Assembly: GCF_000526915.1 (NCBI RefSeq)
Contig: NZ_JAGZ01000005.1
Span: 336,201-400,200 of the forward strand
Direction: 5' to 3'
Source of the DNA: Mycobacterium genavense ATCC 51234
GTDB taxonomy: Bacteria > Actinomycetota > Actinomycetes > Mycobacteriales > Mycobacteriaceae
Length of the DNA: 64,000 nt
Shown in pieces: positions 10,724 to 20,692 of the stretch (position 1 is the first letter of the stretch; the number at the start of each line of letters is the position of its first letter). Under the pieces are notes generated by a model. It had not been told where the DNA came from, searched no databases, and saw only the letters and a list, made by a program, of their open reading frames with translations. A program made the translations under genes and the position numbers.

Positions 10724-11131
10724 ATGCCACCGGAGGAGACGCTCTCCGCCAAGGTGTCGACCGCGGCGTCCGACATCGGCAGCTTCATCCGCAGCCAGCG
10801 TGAACTCGCCCAGGTTTCGGTGCGGCAACTCGCCGAGCTGGCCGGTGTCAGCAATCCCTATCTGAGCCAGGTTGAGCGCGGACTGCGCAAACCTTCTGCC
10901 GATGTGCTGAGCCAGATCGCGAAAGCGCTGCGGGTTTCCGCCGAGGTCCTCTATGTGCGGGCCGGGATCCTCGAGCCGAGCGACAAGAGCCAAGTGCGTG
11001 ACGCGATCATCACCGACACGGCGATCACCGAGCGTCAGAAGCAGATTCTGCTCGACATCTACGCGTCCTTTGTCCAGCAAAACGAACCGATTCGCGAGGA
11101 GTGTCCGTCCGAATCCGACAACCACGAGTGA
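10724..11131 (+). CDS. XRE family transcriptional regulator (Rv0474 orthologue)
   Basis: A 135-residue regulator with an N-terminal XRE helix-turn-helix (residues 20-75, LAQVSVRQLAELAGVSNPYL and SQVERGLRKPSADVLSQIAK) and a helical C-terminal tail. The M. tuberculosis orthologue has been reported to be a copper-responsive repressor; nothing in this sequence proves that. ATG 10724 follows AAGGAG with good spacing. The palindrome at 10650-10667 is the likely operator. It precedes hbhA, as in M. tuberculosis. Confidence 0.9.
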   Translation: MPPEETLSAKVSTAASDIGSFIRSQRELAQVSVRQLAELAGVSNPYLSQVERGLRKPSADVLSQIAKALRVSAEVLYVRAGILEPSDKSQVRDAIITDTAITERQKQILLDIYASFVQQNEPIREECPSESDNHE

Positions 11132-11453
11132 GATAGCCCGGCCAGGCCGACTCAGTTGCGACAACGCCTGAGCACCAGTTGGTGACGCATATCCCAACGG
11201 CCGCCGGGTTACCAGAAGCGAAGGATGCGGCGATTCCCACTGATTCCCGCTATTCCGCGGCGCGGCGCAGCGCCGACACCCACTCGATCGTCAATCCGAC
11301 CCGAACGACCAGGAGGTTTCCCGGCAAGACGCGTGTCATGTCAATCCGCGGGTCTTGACTACTCCTCGCACGAGGAGCCAACGCTTGCCTCGACTTCCAC
11401 ACCAAACGCTTCAACAACCCCGAGAACGACAACCAACCATGAAAGGAAACACC
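11132..11453 (+). other. Intergenic leader upstream of hbhA
   Basis: This 322-base stretch has no supported gene. It should hold the hbhA promoter and 5' leader. A GC-rich inverted segment lies near 11259-11278 and a perfect hairpin at 11362-11377. The ribosome site GAAAGGAAAC sits just before the hbhA ATG. Confidence 0.5.
11362..11377 (+). promoter_or_regulatory. Hairpin in the hbhA leader
   Basis: CTCCTCG and CGAGGAG form a perfect 7-bp stem around a two-base spacer, so about 5-6 pairs with a tight loop in RNA. It lies 77 bases before the hbhA start and could be a leader RNA structure or a dyad for a DNA-binding protein. Confidence 0.4.
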
Positions 11454-12047
11454 ATGGCTGAAAACTCGAACATCGAAGAATTGCGGGCACCGCTGCTGGC
11501 GGCCCTGGGCGCGGCAGACCTGGCCCTGGCGACCGTCAACGAGCTCATCAGCAACCTGTGTGACCGCGCCGAGGACACCCGTACCGACACGCGCAGCCGC
11601 GTCGAGGAGAGCCGCGCTCGCATCGCCAAGCTCCAGGAGGACCTGCCCGAGCAGTTCACCGAGTTTCGTGAGCGCTTCACCCCCGAAGAACTGCGCAAGG
11701 CGGCCGAGGGCTACCTGGACGCCGCGACCAACCGCTACAACGAGCTGGTCGCGCGGGGCGAGGCCGCGTTGCAGCGGCTGCGCAGCCAGCGGCCGTTCGA
11801 GGAGACCACCGCGCGTGCCGAAGGTTACGTCGACCAGGCCGTCGAGCTGACCCAGGAAGCGCTGGGCACCGTGGCCACCCAGACCCGCGCGGTCGGCGAG
11901 CGTGCGGCCAAGCTGGTCGGCATCGAGCTGCCCAAGAAGGCCGAGTCGGCCGGCGCGGTAGTGGCGAAGAAGGCCCCTGCCAAGAAGGCTCCCGCCAAGA
12001 AGGCTCCGGCCAAGAAGGCCTCGGCCAAGAAGGTCACCCAGAAGTAG
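11454..12047 (+). CDS. hbhA: Heparin-binding haemagglutinin HBHA
   Basis: HBHA is the surface adhesin that binds heparan sulfate on epithelial cells and is also linked to intracytosolic lipid inclusions. The 197-residue protein has an N-terminal hydrophobic helix ([20 protein letters not shown]), a long central coiled coil (about residues 35-120) and a C-terminal Lys/Ala/Pro tail from about residue 160 with repeated KKAPAKKAP units, the heparin-binding part that is methylated in M. tuberculosis. There is no classical signal peptide, as usual for HBHA. ATG 11454 follows AAAGGAAAC. Intact and with a strong terminator downstream. Confidence 0.96.
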   Translation: MAENSNIEELRAPLLAALGAADLALATVNELISNLCDRAEDTRTDTRSRVEESRARIAKLQEDLPEQFTEFRERFTPEELRKAAEGYLDAATNRYNELVARGEAALQRLRSQRPFEETTARAEGYVDQAVELTQEALGTVATQTRAVGERAAKLVGIELPKKAESAGAVVAKKAPAKKAPAKKAPAKKASAKKVTQK

Positions 12048-12055
12048 TTCGGATG

Positions 12056-12081
12056 CCGAGTTGCCCTTCGGGGCAACTCGG
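12056..12081 (+). terminator. Terminator after hbhA with a TTCG loop
   Basis: Arms CCGAGTTGCCC and GGGCAACTCGG pair perfectly over 11 bp around a TTCG tetraloop, a very stable RNA hairpin. It starts 9 bases after the hbhA stop. No T-tract follows. Confidence 0.85.
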
Positions 12082-12120
12082 ATTCGACGTTTACGACGGC
12101 GCCCGCATACCCTTAGTGGC

Positions 12121-12396
12121 GTGAGCCACCTTGTGGAGACCGTCCTGACGGCCTTGCAGCTCGGCGTCCTGGTGATGTCGGTGTACGCGTTCGTACATGC
12201 TGCGATGCAGCGCCCCGACGCCTACACCGCCGCCGACAAGCTGACCAAGCCGGTCTGGCTGGTGATCCTTGCCCTGGCTGCCGTCCTGAGCTGGTTCCTC
12301 GGCGTCATGGGCATGGCCGCCGCGGCCTGCGCGGCGGGGGTGTATCTGGTCGACGTGCGGCCCAAACTCCTGGAAATTCAGGGCAAGTCGCGCTGA
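12121..12396 (+). CDS. Small membrane protein, DUF2516 type (Rv0476 orthologue)
   Basis: A 91-residue protein with an N-terminal hydrophobic helix ([18 protein letters not shown]) and a second double hydrophobic segment ([18 protein letters not shown] and [15 protein letters not shown]), separated by a polar loop with [10 protein letters not shown]. Length and position fit Rv0476, which I associate with DUF2516. GTG 12121 is preferred to the upstream ATG at 12061 because that would overlap the hbhA terminator. Function unknown. It is closely followed by the secreted Rv0477-like gene. Confidence 0.82.
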   Translation: MSHLVETVLTALQLGVLVMSVYAFVHAAMQRPDAYTAADKLTKPVWLVILALAAVLSWFLGVMGMAAAACAAGVYLVDVRPKLLEIQGKSR

Positions 12397-12400
12397 CGCG

Positions 12401-12817
12401 ATGAAGGCCGTGCTGGGCGCGCCCGCCGTGGCGCTCGCGGTGCTGCTGGGCGCGCCGGGCGTCGCGTCGGCCGACCCGGGCACCGCGGCGGTCGACCCCG
12501 CGCCGCCGTTCGTCGACCACACCGCATGGACGTCGTGGGGCCTGCGGGTGTTTCCGACGCCGTCCGGGCGGCTGGCGTCCCGACAACCCGGCACCGTGGG
12601 CGCGGCGGACGAGGCCTGGGCCGAGGTACTGGCGACGGCGCCCAACGCCGACACCCCCGGCATGCGTGCGCAATTCATCTGCCATTGGCAGCTCGCTGAG
12701 ATCGCCCAACCCGGCAAGACCAGCTGGAACCTCGAGCCATGGCGGCCCGTCGTCGACGACGCCGAGATGGTCGCTTCCGGCTGCAATCCCGGCGGTCCGG
12801 AAGAATCGCCCTCGTGA
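12401..12817 (+). CDS. Secreted DUF2599 protein (Rv0477 orthologue)
   Basis: A 138-residue exported protein. Residues 1-24 form a Sec signal peptide ending in GVASA before DPGTAAV. The mature domain ([16 protein letters not shown], then [20 protein letters not shown]) has two Cys residues and the conserved pattern of DUF2599. Only 4 bases separate it from the upstream gene, and its stop overlaps the deoC start by 4 bases, so the three are likely one operon. Function unknown. Confidence 0.85.
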   Translation: MKAVLGAPAVALAVLLGAPGVASADPGTAAVDPAPPFVDHTAWTSWGLRVFPTPSGRLASRQPGTVGAADEAWAEVLATAPNADTPGMRAQFICHWQLAEIAQPGKTSWNLEPWRPVVDDAEMVASGCNPGGPEESPS

Positions 12818-13482
12818 CACTCAGTCGAGCACAGCTGGCGGCGCTCGTCGACCACACCCTGCTCAAACCCGAAGCCTCCGACGCCGACGTGGTCGCGCTG
12901 GTGGCCGAAGCCGCGGAACTGGGTGTCTACGCGGTATGCGTCTCCCCGTCGATGGTCCCGGTCGCCGCCGCGGCCGCCGCCGTCCGGGTCGCCACGGTCG
13001 CCGGGTTCCCGTCCGGCAAGCATGTGTCCGCGATCAAGGCCGCCGAGGCCGCGGCGGCGGCGGCATCCGGTGCCGGCGAAGTCGACATGGTCATCGACGT
13101 CGGTGCCGCGCTGGCCGGCCAGCTGGACGCGGTGCGCGCCGACATCGCAGCGGTGCGCGCCGCGGTACCCGGCGTCGTGCTCAAGGTGATCGTGGAATCG
13201 GCTGTGTTGCTACATGACTCGAATCCGCGCAGGCTGACCGACGTGTGCCGGGCCGCCGAGGATGCCGGCGCGGACTTCGTCAAAACCTCGACCGGATTTC
13301 ACCCCGCGGGCGGGGCGTCGGTGCGGGCCGTGGCGCTGATGGCGCAAACCGTCGGCGGTCGTCTCGGGGTCAAGGCCAGCGGCGGGATTCGCACCGCCGC
13401 CGACGCGCTCGCGATGGTGGATGCCGGGGCGACCCGCCTCGGCCTGTCCGGGACCCGGGCGGTCCTCGACGGGCTCGGTTGA
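12814..13482 (+). CDS. deoC: Deoxyribose-phosphate aldolase
   Basis: DeoC cleaves 2-deoxy-D-ribose 5-phosphate to glyceraldehyde 3-phosphate and acetaldehyde in nucleoside salvage. The 222-residue class I aldolase has the general-base Asp region ([11 protein letters not shown]), the Lys motif [11 protein letters not shown] and the Schiff-base Lys in FVKTSTGF, followed by [13 protein letters not shown] at the phosphate site. GTG 12814 overlaps the preceding stop. Close to the 224 residues of M. tuberculosis DeoC. Intact. Confidence 0.95.
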   Translation: MTLSRAQLAALVDHTLLKPEASDADVVALVAEAAELGVYAVCVSPSMVPVAAAAAAVRVATVAGFPSGKHVSAIKAAEAAAAAASGAGEVDMVIDVGAALAGQLDAVRADIAAVRAAVPGVVLKVIVESAVLLHDSNPRRLTDVCRAAEDAGADFVKTSTGFHPAGGASVRAVALMAQTVGGRLGVKASGGIRTAADALAMVDAGATRLGLSGTRAVLDGLG

Positions 13483-13492
13483 ATACCGGCGG

Positions 13493-14491
13493 CTAGATGT
13501 TGGCGAAGCAGGAGTCGTAGTTTTCGCCCGCCGGAATGGTGGCGTTCTGGGACGAGAAGTGGCTCGTCACGCCGGTCGGTGTCACCTGGACGCTGTCCGC
13601 GTGAATACCCAGCGGGTAGTCGGCGGTCAGTTTCGCGGTGTAGGCGTCCAGCGTCGACTGGACGCTTTCGCGCGGCATGGTGAAGCCGAGTGCGTTGAAG
13701 CTTTGAATCTGTAGCTGAATTCCCTTGCCGGACACCACCGGCTTGGTGGTGATGTTGTCCAGCATCCCCTTCAGCTCGATGGTGCCGTCGGCCGGATGGG
13801 TGGTCACGCTGTTGGTGACGAACGGGCCCAGCACCGGTATCGCGTTCTGCACCGAGTCCTTGATGCCGTCACTGGTCCAGGTGATGGTGGCGTCGAGCGA
13901 TCCGATGGTGCCCTTGGACGACGACGTCCGGTCCAGCTTGACGTCTTTGATGCCGATCTCGATCTTCATGCCCTTGGCATCGCGGATCTGGTTGCCCGCC
14001 GTCGACACCGAGATGTTGGTGAAATGCTGCGTCGCCAGCTGCCACAGCAGCAGCGGCGCCACCCCGAACGACGCCGTGGCCTGATCCTGAAGCTCGCATG
14101 CCACCGCCTCGGCGACCTTGGTGTCGGCCACGTGCCGGGCGTACAGCTCGCCGCCGATCAGCCCCGCGATGAGCAGCGAAACCACGATGACGCAGATCAG
14201 CACGATGGACAGCGGGTCGCGGAACCTCTTCTTCTTCGCCGGTGCCGGCCCCGGACCGCCGGGGGCGGTGATCCGCTCGGTGGGAGGCGTGGGCGGCGGC
14301 GCGTAGCCGGCCTGCTGGGTGTTTGCCCCGGCCGGGTATTCGTGCTGAGCGGCGTTCGGGTGCGGACCCGGGTCGGCGGGACGCAGCCGCTCGGTTGGGC
14401 GCTCAGTGGGGGGTGGGCCGAACGGACCTTGGTCCCCGCCACGAGCCCACGATGACGGGCCCTCGTTCGGTGATCCTGGTGGGTTCGTCAC
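13493..14491 (-). CDS. DUF2993 membrane-anchored protein (Rv0479c orthologue)
   Basis: A 332-residue protein. Residues 1-80 are Pro/Gly/Thr-rich and probably cytosolic, one transmembrane helix follows (LSIVLICVIVVSLLIAGLIG, about residues 92-111), and the rest is a DUF2993 domain likely outside the membrane. The family is related to LmeA-type lipid-binding proteins of the mycobacterial envelope, so lipid binding is a reasonable inference. Convergent with deoC, and 15 bases from the nitrilase gene on the same strand. Confidence 0.85.
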   Translation of the reverse strand: MTNPPGSPNEGPSSWARGGDQGPFGPPPTERPTERLRPADPGPHPNAAQHEYPAGANTQQAGYAPPPTPPTERITAPGGPGPAPAKKKRFRDPLSIVLICVIVVSLLIAGLIGGELYARHVADTKVAEAVACELQDQATASFGVAPLLLWQLATQHFTNISVSTAGNQIRDAKGMKIEIGIKDVKLDRTSSSKGTIGSLDATITWTSDGIKDSVQNAIPVLGPFVTNSVTTHPADGTIELKGMLDNITTKPVVSGKGIQLQIQSFNALGFTMPRESVQSTLDAYTAKLTADYPLGIHADSVQVTPTGVTSHFSSQNATIPAGENYDSCFANI

Positions 14492-14506
14492 CCAACCGAT
14501 TCTGCC

Positions 14507-15331
14507 CTAATCGCTACGAGCAAAGTCGGACTGGTTGCGGAGCACCGCGATGCTGTCGCGGGCCTTCGCGACCTTGTCGACGTCGATGTCGGCGATCACC
14601 AATTGCGGGTCGGCGCCGGCCGAAGCGACCACCTCGCCCAGCGGCGAGGCCACCAGGCTGCCGCCGACGCCCGTCGGCGCGCCCGCGGCGGACCCCGAGC
14701 CGGCACGTGTGTCACCGGGATCGGCCTGGCCTGCCGCGGCGACGTAGCTCATCGAGTCCAGCGCCCGGGCGCGGGCCAGCAGCGTCCACTGCTCGAGCTT
14801 TCCCGGGCCCGAACCCCACGACGCGCAGACGGCGATCAGCTGGGCGCCGCGTCGGGCCAGCTCGGTGTAGAGCTCCGGGAAGCGGATGTCGTAGCAAACG
14901 GTCAGCCCCACGCCGACGCCGTCGACGGTGATCACCACCGGTTCCCGGCCGGGCGCGACGGTGTGCGACTCGGTAAAGCCGAACGCGTCGTAGAGATGGA
15001 TCTTGTCGTAGTGCGCATCGGGCTGGTTGGGGGTGCCGGGCCCGGCCGCGATCAGCGTGTTGGTCACGCGCCCGTCGCCGGCCGGCGTGAACATGCCGGC
15101 GATCACCGTGACGCCGGCGTCGGCCGCGATGGAACGGACGTCGTTGGCCCACGGGCCGTCGACGGGCTCGGCGATCGGCGACAGCGGGAGGCCGAACCGG
15201 CACATCGTCGCTTCGGGGAACACCACCAGCGCCGCGCCGGCGTCGGCGGCCCGAGCGGTGTAGTCACGCACCTGCTGCAGATTCGCCGCCGGATCGCTGC
15301 CGCTGAGCAGTTGCGCCAACGCGATTCGCAT
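14507..15331 (-). CDS. Carbon-nitrogen hydrolase, nitrilase superfamily (Rv0480c orthologue)
   Basis: A 274-residue amidase of the nitrilase superfamily with the full Glu-Lys-Cys triad: Glu in VVFPEATMCRF, Lys in YDKIHLYDAFG, and Cys in GLTVCYDIRFPELY. Such cytosolic enzymes hydrolyse small omega-amides; the closest named activities are deaminated glutathione or omega-amidase types. Upstream of the DUF2993 gene on the same strand and possibly co-transcribed with it. The gene is intact. Confidence 0.9.
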   Translation of the reverse strand: MRIALAQLLSGSDPAANLQQVRDYTARAADAGAALVVFPEATMCRFGLPLSPIAEPVDGPWANDVRSIAADAGVTVIAGMFTPAGDGRVTNTLIAAGPGTPNQPDAHYDKIHLYDAFGFTESHTVAPGREPVVITVDGVGVGLTVCYDIRFPELYTELARRGAQLIAVCASWGSGPGKLEQWTLLARARALDSMSYVAAAGQADPGDTRAGSGSAAGAPTGVGGSLVASPLGEVVASAGADPQLVIADIDVDKVAKARDSIAVLRNQSDFARSD

Positions 15332-15358
15332 GGCCGCCAGTTTAGGCCGGGCGACGAT

Positions 15359-15379
15359 GCGCTCCGGCTTGCGGAGCGC
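15359..15379. terminator. Hairpin between the Rv0481c- and Rv0480c-like genes
   Basis: GCGCTCCG (15359-15366) and CGGAGCGC (15372-15379) form a perfect 8-bp stem with a 5-base loop. The element is flanked by a direct repeat of TTAGGCCGGGCGA (near 15342-15354 and 15401-15413). It could end transcription of the upstream minus-strand gene. Confidence 0.5.
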
Positions 15380-15414
15380 TGTGGAGGCCGGCGATTCAGC
15401 TTAGGCCGGGCGAT

Positions 15415-15925
15415 TCACGCGTTGTTGGTGATCCAGTCGGTGGTGAAGCGTTGTTCCCGGCTCACCAGTTCGGTCAGGTGCGTGCCGATGATCTTCTCCA
15501 CTTTGCCGCCGATCAGCGGAATCCGTACGTGGATGCTGACCCGGAACGTCAGCCGGGCGCCGCCGCGGTCGATGGGCGTCAACTCGGCGGTGCCCGCCAC
15601 GTGCACCGGGGTGTCCACGATCGAGCCCTTGATCGACGCCGTCGACGACCGGCCGCCACGACTCTTCGCGCCGGAAGTACAGATCGCCCCGGTGCAACTG
15701 GGTCACCATCGCCGGCAGGTTGTGACTGTGCACTTCCTGCAGCGTCATCACCTCGATGGTGCCGTCGTCGCCGGATTCCCCACCGACGCGGATCGACTCC
15801 AGCCGCGCCTCGTCGACCGGAATGTCGGCCAGCCGGGCTCGCCAGTAGTCGGCCTCGGCGAACGCGCGGTGCAGCTCTTCGGCGCTGTCCTCGTAATCTG
15901 CGGACAAGTCAAATGAGCGGGGCAT
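15415..15925 (-). pseudogene. DUF2505 protein (Rv0481c orthologue), frameshifted
   Basis: The M. tuberculosis protein is 174 residues, DUF2505, of the START-like fold. Here the first part (MPRSFDLSADYEDSAEELHR to REESWRPVV) is in one frame from ATG 15925. The rest (TASIKGSIVDTPVHVAGTAE to TTDWITNNA) is in another frame ending at 15415. The switch lies near 15630-15645, and a few residues present in the M. tuberculosis protein are missing there, so a small out-of-frame deletion is likely. Function of the family is unknown. Confidence 0.75.
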
Positions 15926-15951
15926 AGCAGGTCAGGCTACCGTTACGGGCC

Positions 15952-17022
15952 GTGACCGGATTGCCGTACGCGGGTGCGCGCGTCGCCGAGGCGGCGCCGT
16001 TGGCGCCGCTGACCACGCTGCGGGTCGGACCGGTCGCCCAACGCCTGATCACCTGCGCCAGCACCGAACAGGTCGTCGCCGTGCTGGGCGAGCTGGACGC
16101 GGTCGGCGGCGGACCGGTGCTGGTGTTTGCCGGCGGCTCCAATTTGGTGATCGCCGACGACCTGAGCGACCTGACCGCGGTGCGGTTGGCCGCCAGCGGT
16201 ATCACCGTCGAGGGCAACCTGCTGCGCGCCGAGGCCGGCGCGGTGTGGGACGACGTCGTCGTCGCGGCCATCGAGCACGGGCTGGGCGGGCTGGAATGCC
16301 TGTCCGGCATTCCCGGCTCGGCCGGGGCCACACCGGTACAAAACGTCGGCGCGTACGGCGCGGAGGTGTCTGACACGATCACCCGGGTGCGGGTGCTGGA
16401 TCGTGCCAGCGGTGCGGTGCGCTGGATCCCCAACGACCAGCTGGGCTTCGGGTATCGCAGCAGCAGGTTCAAGCGCGATCAGCAGGTCCCCGCCGTCGTG
16501 CTGGAAGTGGAGTTCGCACTGGATGATTCGGGACGCAGCGCGCCCCTGCGCTACGGCGAGCTCACCGCGGCACTGAACGCGGCCAGCGGCGAGCGGGCCG
16601 ACCCGCGCGTGGTTCGCGAGGCGGTGCTGGCGCTGCGCGCCCGCAAGGGCATGGTGCTCGACGCGGCCGACCACGACACCTGGAGTGTGGGGTCGTTCTT
16701 CACCAATCCCGTTGTGACGCCGCAGGTTTACGAATCGCTGGCCGCGCGCACCGACGGTCCGGTGCCCAACTACCCGGCGCCCGACGGCGTCAAGCTGGCC
16801 GCCGGCTGGCTGGTCGAGCACGCGGGCTTCGGCAAGGGCTATCCCGACGACCCCGCCGCCCCCTGCCGGTTGTCCACCAAGCACGCGCTTGCTCTGACCA
16901 ACCGGGGCAACGCGACGGCCGCGGACGTGATGGCGTTGGCGCGCACCGTTCGCGACGGCGTCCGCGACGTGTTTGGCATCACACTGGAACCAGAGCCGGT
17001 GCTGCTCGGCTGCCGGTTGTAG
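15952..17022 (+). CDS. murB: UDP-N-acetylenolpyruvoylglucosamine reductase
   Basis: MurB reduces UDP-GlcNAc-enolpyruvate to UDP-MurNAc with NADPH and FAD in peptidoglycan synthesis. The 356-residue protein has the FAD phosphate-binding motif [12 protein letters not shown], the segment [20 protein letters not shown], the catalytic Ser in [11 protein letters not shown] and a conserved C-terminal domain with [16 protein letters not shown] 15952 is used; the M. tuberculosis protein is slightly longer (369). Divergent from the DUF2505 remnant and followed by lprQ. Confidence 0.95.
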   Translation: MTGLPYAGARVAEAAPLAPLTTLRVGPVAQRLITCASTEQVVAVLGELDAVGGGPVLVFAGGSNLVIADDLSDLTAVRLAASGITVEGNLLRAEAGAVWDDVVVAAIEHGLGGLECLSGIPGSAGATPVQNVGAYGAEVSDTITRVRVLDRASGAVRWIPNDQLGFGYRSSRFKRDQQVPAVVLEVEFALDDSGRSAPLRYGELTAALNAASGERADPRVVREAVLALRARKGMVLDAADHDTWSVGSFFTNPVVTPQVYESLAARTDGPVPNYPAPDGVKLAAGWLVEHAGFGKGYPDDPAAPCRLSTKHALALTNRGNATAADVMALARTVRDGVRDVFGITLEPEPVLLGCRL

Positions 17023-17067
17023 CGGTGGATTCGGTGTGGCGGCAGGCTTTCGCGACTCCGCGTAGCG

Positions 17068-18426
17068 ATGGTGGCGTCGGCAGTGCCGGTATCTTTTAAA
17101 GTCGTGAGCACCTCCCCCGACCAGCCGCCGATCAATCGGCGATTGGCGTTGGCGGCCCTCGGGCTGGGTGTGTTCGCGCCGAGCGTGTTGGCCGCCTGCA
17201 GCAGCCCCGCGGCCAAGCAAGCGCAGCAGAACAAAGAGCAGGCGGCGCCGAGTCTGAAATACCAGCCCGCCGACGCGGCCGCCGACGTGGTTCCCATTGC
17301 GCCGGTCAGCGTGACGGTCAGCGACGGCTGGTTTCAGAAGGTGGCGTTGACGAATTCGGCGGGCAAGGTCGTCAACGGGGCGTTCAATTCCGACCGCACC
17401 GTCTACACCACGACCGAGCCGCTGGGCTACGACACGAGTTATAGCTGGAGCGGGTCGGTGGTCGGCCACGACGGCAAGACCGTCCCCCTCACCGGCAAAT
17501 TCACCACCGTCGCGCCGACCAAGAAAATCGACGGCGGCTTCCAGCTGGCCGACGGCCAGACTGTCGGCGTCGCGGCGCCGATCATCATCCAGTTCGACGC
17601 GCCGATAAGCGACAAGGCCACCGTCGAGAAGGCGCTGACCGTCACCACCGACCCGCCCGTCGAGGGCAGCTGGGCGTGGTTACCCGACGAGCAGCAGGGC
17701 GCCCGCATCCACTACCGCCCGCGCGAGTACTACCCGGCGGGCACCACCGTCAACGTCGACGCCAAGTTCTACGGGCTGCCGTTCGGCGACGGCGCCTACG
17801 GCCTGCAGGACATGTCGTTGAAGATCCAGATCGGCCGCAAGCAGGTCGTCAAGGCCGAGGTGTCGTCGCACCGCATCCAGGTCGTCACCGACGCCGGCGT
17901 GATCATGGATTTCCCGTGCAGCTACGGCGAGGCCGACAAGGCGCGCAACGTGACCCGCAACGGCATCCACGTCGTCACCGAGAAGTACGCCGACTTCTAC
18001 ATGTCCAACCCCGCGGCCGGATACAGCCACGTGCACGAACGCTGGGCCGTGCGGATCTCCAACAACGGCGAGTTCATCCACGCCAACCCGATGAGCGCCG
18101 GCGCGCAGGGCAACACCAACGTCACCAACGGCTGCATCAACCTGTCCACCGAGGACGCCGCGCAGTACTACCAGACCGCGATGTATGGCGACCCGGTCGA
18201 GGTGACCGGCAGTTCGATCCAGCTGTCCTACTCCGACGGCGACATCTGGGACTGGGCCGTCGACTGGGACACCTGGGTGGCCATGTCGGCGCTGCCGCCG
18301 CCCAACGCGCACCCGCCGGCCAGCCAGATCCCCGTCACCGCGCCGGTGACCCCGTCGACCGCGCCGAGTTTGTCGGGCACACTGACCACCACGACCAGTT
18401 CGGGGTCGCCTACCCCCGGCGGTTGA
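17068..18426 (+). CDS. lprQ: L,D-transpeptidase lipoprotein LprQ (Ldt type 5)
   Basis: L,D-transpeptidases form 3-3 peptidoglycan cross-links. The 452-residue protein has an N-terminal signal with the lipobox VLAAC (Cys44), two Ig-like domains, then the YkuD catalytic domain containing [20 protein letters not shown] and the active-site Cys motif [10 protein letters not shown]. The C-terminus is Pro/Thr/Ser rich. The start ATG 17068 lies 45 bases after murB, and an in-frame GTG at 17104 is an alternative that leaves the lipobox intact. Intact. Its 3' end overlaps the convergent SDR gene by 17 bases. Confidence 0.93.
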   Translation: MVASAVPVSFKVVSTSPDQPPINRRLALAALGLGVFAPSVLAACSSPAAKQAQQNKEQAAPSLKYQPADAAADVVPIAPVSVTVSDGWFQKVALTNSAGKVVNGAFNSDRTVYTTTEPLGYDTSYSWSGSVVGHDGKTVPLTGKFTTVAPTKKIDGGFQLADGQTVGVAAPIIIQFDAPISDKATVEKALTVTTDPPVEGSWAWLPDEQQGARIHYRPREYYPAGTTVNVDAKFYGLPFGDGAYGLQDMSLKIQIGRKQVVKAEVSSHRIQVVTDAGVIMDFPCSYGEADKARNVTRNGIHVVTEKYADFYMSNPAAGYSHVHERWAVRISNNGEFIHANPMSAGAQGNTNVTNGCINLSTEDAAQYYQTAMYGDPVEVTGSSIQLSYSDGDIWDWAVDWDTWVAMSALPPPNAHPPASQIPVTAPVTPSTAPSLSGTLTTTTSSGSPTPGG

Positions 18427-19159
18427 ACCGCATCGTGTTGGCCTGGTCGCGCGGCTTGAGGACGATCAGGTCCAGGTCGACGTGCGGCGGGCGCGACGCC
18501 ACGAACCCGATCACCTCGGCCACGTCGGCCGCTGTCAGCGGCGTGATGCCGGCATAGACCGCATCCGCGCGCTTTTGATCGCCGTCGAAGCGGACCAGTG
18601 AAAACTCGGTTTCGACTGCGCCAGGGGCGATTTCGGTGAGCCGTACCGGTTTGCCGAGTAGTTCCCCGCGCAGTGTGCGGTGCAGCGCGCCCTGGGCGTG
18701 CTTGGCCGCGGTGTAGCCGGCGCCGTTGTCGTACACCTCGAGCGCGGCCACCGACGTGACGGTGACGATCAGGCCGTCGCCGGAGTCGATCAGCTTGGGC
18801 AGCAGCGCGCGGGTGACCCGCAGCGTGCCCAGCACGTTGGTCTCCCACATCCACCGCCAGTGCTCGAGGTCGGTGTCGACGACGGGTGCCAATCCGCGGG
18901 CGCCCCCGGCGTTATTGACCAGCACATCGACCCGGCTCACATTGCCCGCGAGGGCCTGCACCGCCGCGTCGTCTGTGACGTCAGCCACAATCGCGGTGCC
19001 GCCTATTTCTTCGGCGAGGGCTGTTATCCGGTCCACGCGTCGCGCCACTGCGACGACGTGAAAGCCAAGGGCAGCAAGGATTTTGGCAGTTGCTTCGCCG
19101 ATCCCGGAGCTGGCACCGGTAACCACCGCGACCCGTCGATCCGCGTTATTCGAACTCAC
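18410..19159 (-). CDS. Short-chain dehydrogenase/reductase (Rv0484c orthologue)
   Basis: A 249-residue classical SDR: NAD(P)-binding [11 protein letters not shown] near residues 15-25, the NNAG motif ([11 protein letters not shown]), and the catalytic Tyr-Lys in [11 protein letters not shown]. The Arg residues after beta-strand 2 (VARRVDRI) favour NADP. Its substrate is unknown. Convergent with lprQ and divergent from the ROK regulator. Confidence 0.9.
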   Translation of the reverse strand: MSSNNADRRVAVVTGASSGIGEATAKILAALGFHVVAVARRVDRITALAEEIGGTAIVADVTDDAAVQALAGNVSRVDVLVNNAGGARGLAPVVDTDLEHWRWMWETNVLGTLRVTRALLPKLIDSGDGLIVTVTSVAALEVYDNGAGYTAAKHAQGALHRTLRGELLGKPVRLTEIAPGAVETEFSLVRFDGDQKRADAVYAGITPLTAADVAEVIGFVASRPPHVDLDLIVLKPRDQANTMRFNRRG

Positions 19160-19336
19160 CGAGCCAACTCTAATAAACGTGCTAAATTCCTGGGGTGCAC
19201 CACAGCGCCCTGTTCAACAACACTGCCGCGTGTCTTTGCGCGGCATGTGCGTGTTGTTGCCGCGCACTTTGCCGCGCCTGAACCCAAAAACAGGTTGTGG
19301 CCAAGACGGCCATCGGAACTCGGACAAAGGACGCTC

Positions 19337-20644
19337 GTGCGCTCGACTTCTCTCACCCACACCCATCATTCGCCCAGCCGTAAGGGCCACCTGCGGCTGC
19401 ACCGCCAGATCCTGCCGCCGTCGCTGCACATCTCCGACTCCGCCGCGGCCTCGGTATTCCGGGCGGTCCGGTTGCGCGGCCCGGTCGGCCGCGACGTCAT
19501 CGCCGGGGTCACCTCGTTGAGCATCGCGACGGTGAACCGCCAAGTCATTGCCCTGCTCGACGCGGGCCTGCTGCAGGAGCGCGCCGACCTGGCCGTTTCG
19601 GGAGCCATCGGACGCCCCCGGGTGCCGGTGGAGATCAACCACGAACCGTTCGTGGCGCTGGGCATTCACATCGGTGCGCGGACCACCAGCATCGTGGCCA
19701 CCGACCTGTTCGGCCGCACGCTGGACACCGTCGAAACACCGACGCCGCTGAGTCCCCCGGGGGCGGCGCTGACCTCGCTGGCCGACAGCGCCTCCCGATA
19801 CCTGCGGCGCTGGCATCGTCGGCGGCCGCTCTGGGTCGGGGTGGCCATCGGTGGCACCGTCGACGGCGCCACCGGCCACGTCGACCACCCGCGGTTGGGT
19901 TGGCGGTCGGCGCCGGTGGGGCCGGTGCTGGCCGACGCGCTGAGCCTGCCGGTGTCGGTGGCTTCCCACGTCGACGCGATGGCCGGAGCCGAGCTGCTGC
20001 TGGGTATGCGGCGGTTCGCGCCGAGCTCGCCGACCAGCCTGTACGTCTACGCCCGCGAGACCGTGGGCTACGCGCTGGTGATCGGCGGACGGGTGCACTG
20101 CCCGTCCAGCGGGCCCGGCACCATCGCGGGTCTGCCGGCCCACTCCGAGCTGCTCGGCGGCACCGGCCACCTCGAATCCACGGTCAGCGACGAGGCCGTG
20201 CTGGCCGTGGCTCGGCGGCTGCGGATCCTGCCGGCGGCCCCGCCGGGTCGTCCCAACGGCTCCACCGCCGGCATCACCGATCTGGTGCGGTTGGCTCGCG
20301 CCGGCAACCAGCAGGCCAGGAAGCTGCTCGGGGAGCGTGCCCGGGTCCTGGGCGAGGCGGTCGCGCTGCTGCGTGACCTGCTCAACCCCGACGAGCTGGT
20401 GGTCGGCGGCCAGGCTTTCACCGAGTATCCCGAGGCGATGGAGCAGGTGGAGATGGCATTCGCCGAGCGTTCGGTGCTGGCGCCGCGCGACATCCGCGTC
20501 ACCGCCTTCGGCAACCGGGTGCAGGAGGCCGGGGCGGGCACCGTGTCGCTGGGCGGCCTGTACGCCGACCCGCTGGGCGCGATGCGCCGCGCCGGGGTGA
20601 TCGGCTCAAGGATCCCCGAGGTCGTCGACGAGTCTTCCGCCTAA
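19337..20644 (+). CDS. ROK family transcriptional regulator (Rv0485 orthologue)
   Basis: A 435-residue ROK-family protein with an N-terminal winged helix (about residues 30-95, ASVFRAVRLRGPVGRDVIAG and LSIATVNRQVIALLDAGLLQ) and a sugar-kinase-like ROK domain (GVAIGGTVDGATGHVDHP, then LNPDELVVGGQAFTEYPEAM). The zinc-binding Cys cluster of active ROK kinases is absent, as expected for a regulator. The M. tuberculosis orthologue influences the pe13-ppe18 pair. GTG 19337 gives the expected length. Confidence 0.9.
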   Translation: MRSTSLTHTHHSPSRKGHLRLHRQILPPSLHISDSAAASVFRAVRLRGPVGRDVIAGVTSLSIATVNRQVIALLDAGLLQERADLAVSGAIGRPRVPVEINHEPFVALGIHIGARTTSIVATDLFGRTLDTVETPTPLSPPGAALTSLADSASRYLRRWHRRRPLWVGVAIGGTVDGATGHVDHPRLGWRSAPVGPVLADALSLPVSVASHVDAMAGAELLLGMRRFAPSSPTSLYVYARETVGYALVIGGRVHCPSSGPGTIAGLPAHSELLGGTGHLESTVSDEAVLAVARRLRILPAAPPGRPNGSTAGITDLVRLARAGNQQARKLLGERARVLGEAVALLRDLLNPDELVVGGQAFTEYPEAMEQVEMAFAERSVLAPRDIRVTAFGNRVQEAGAGTVSLGGLYADPLGAMRRAGVIGSRIPEVVDESSA

Positions 20645-20692
20645 CGCGAACGGCTTGGGTCGGCCGCCGGACCGTGCTGTAAAGATGACAGT

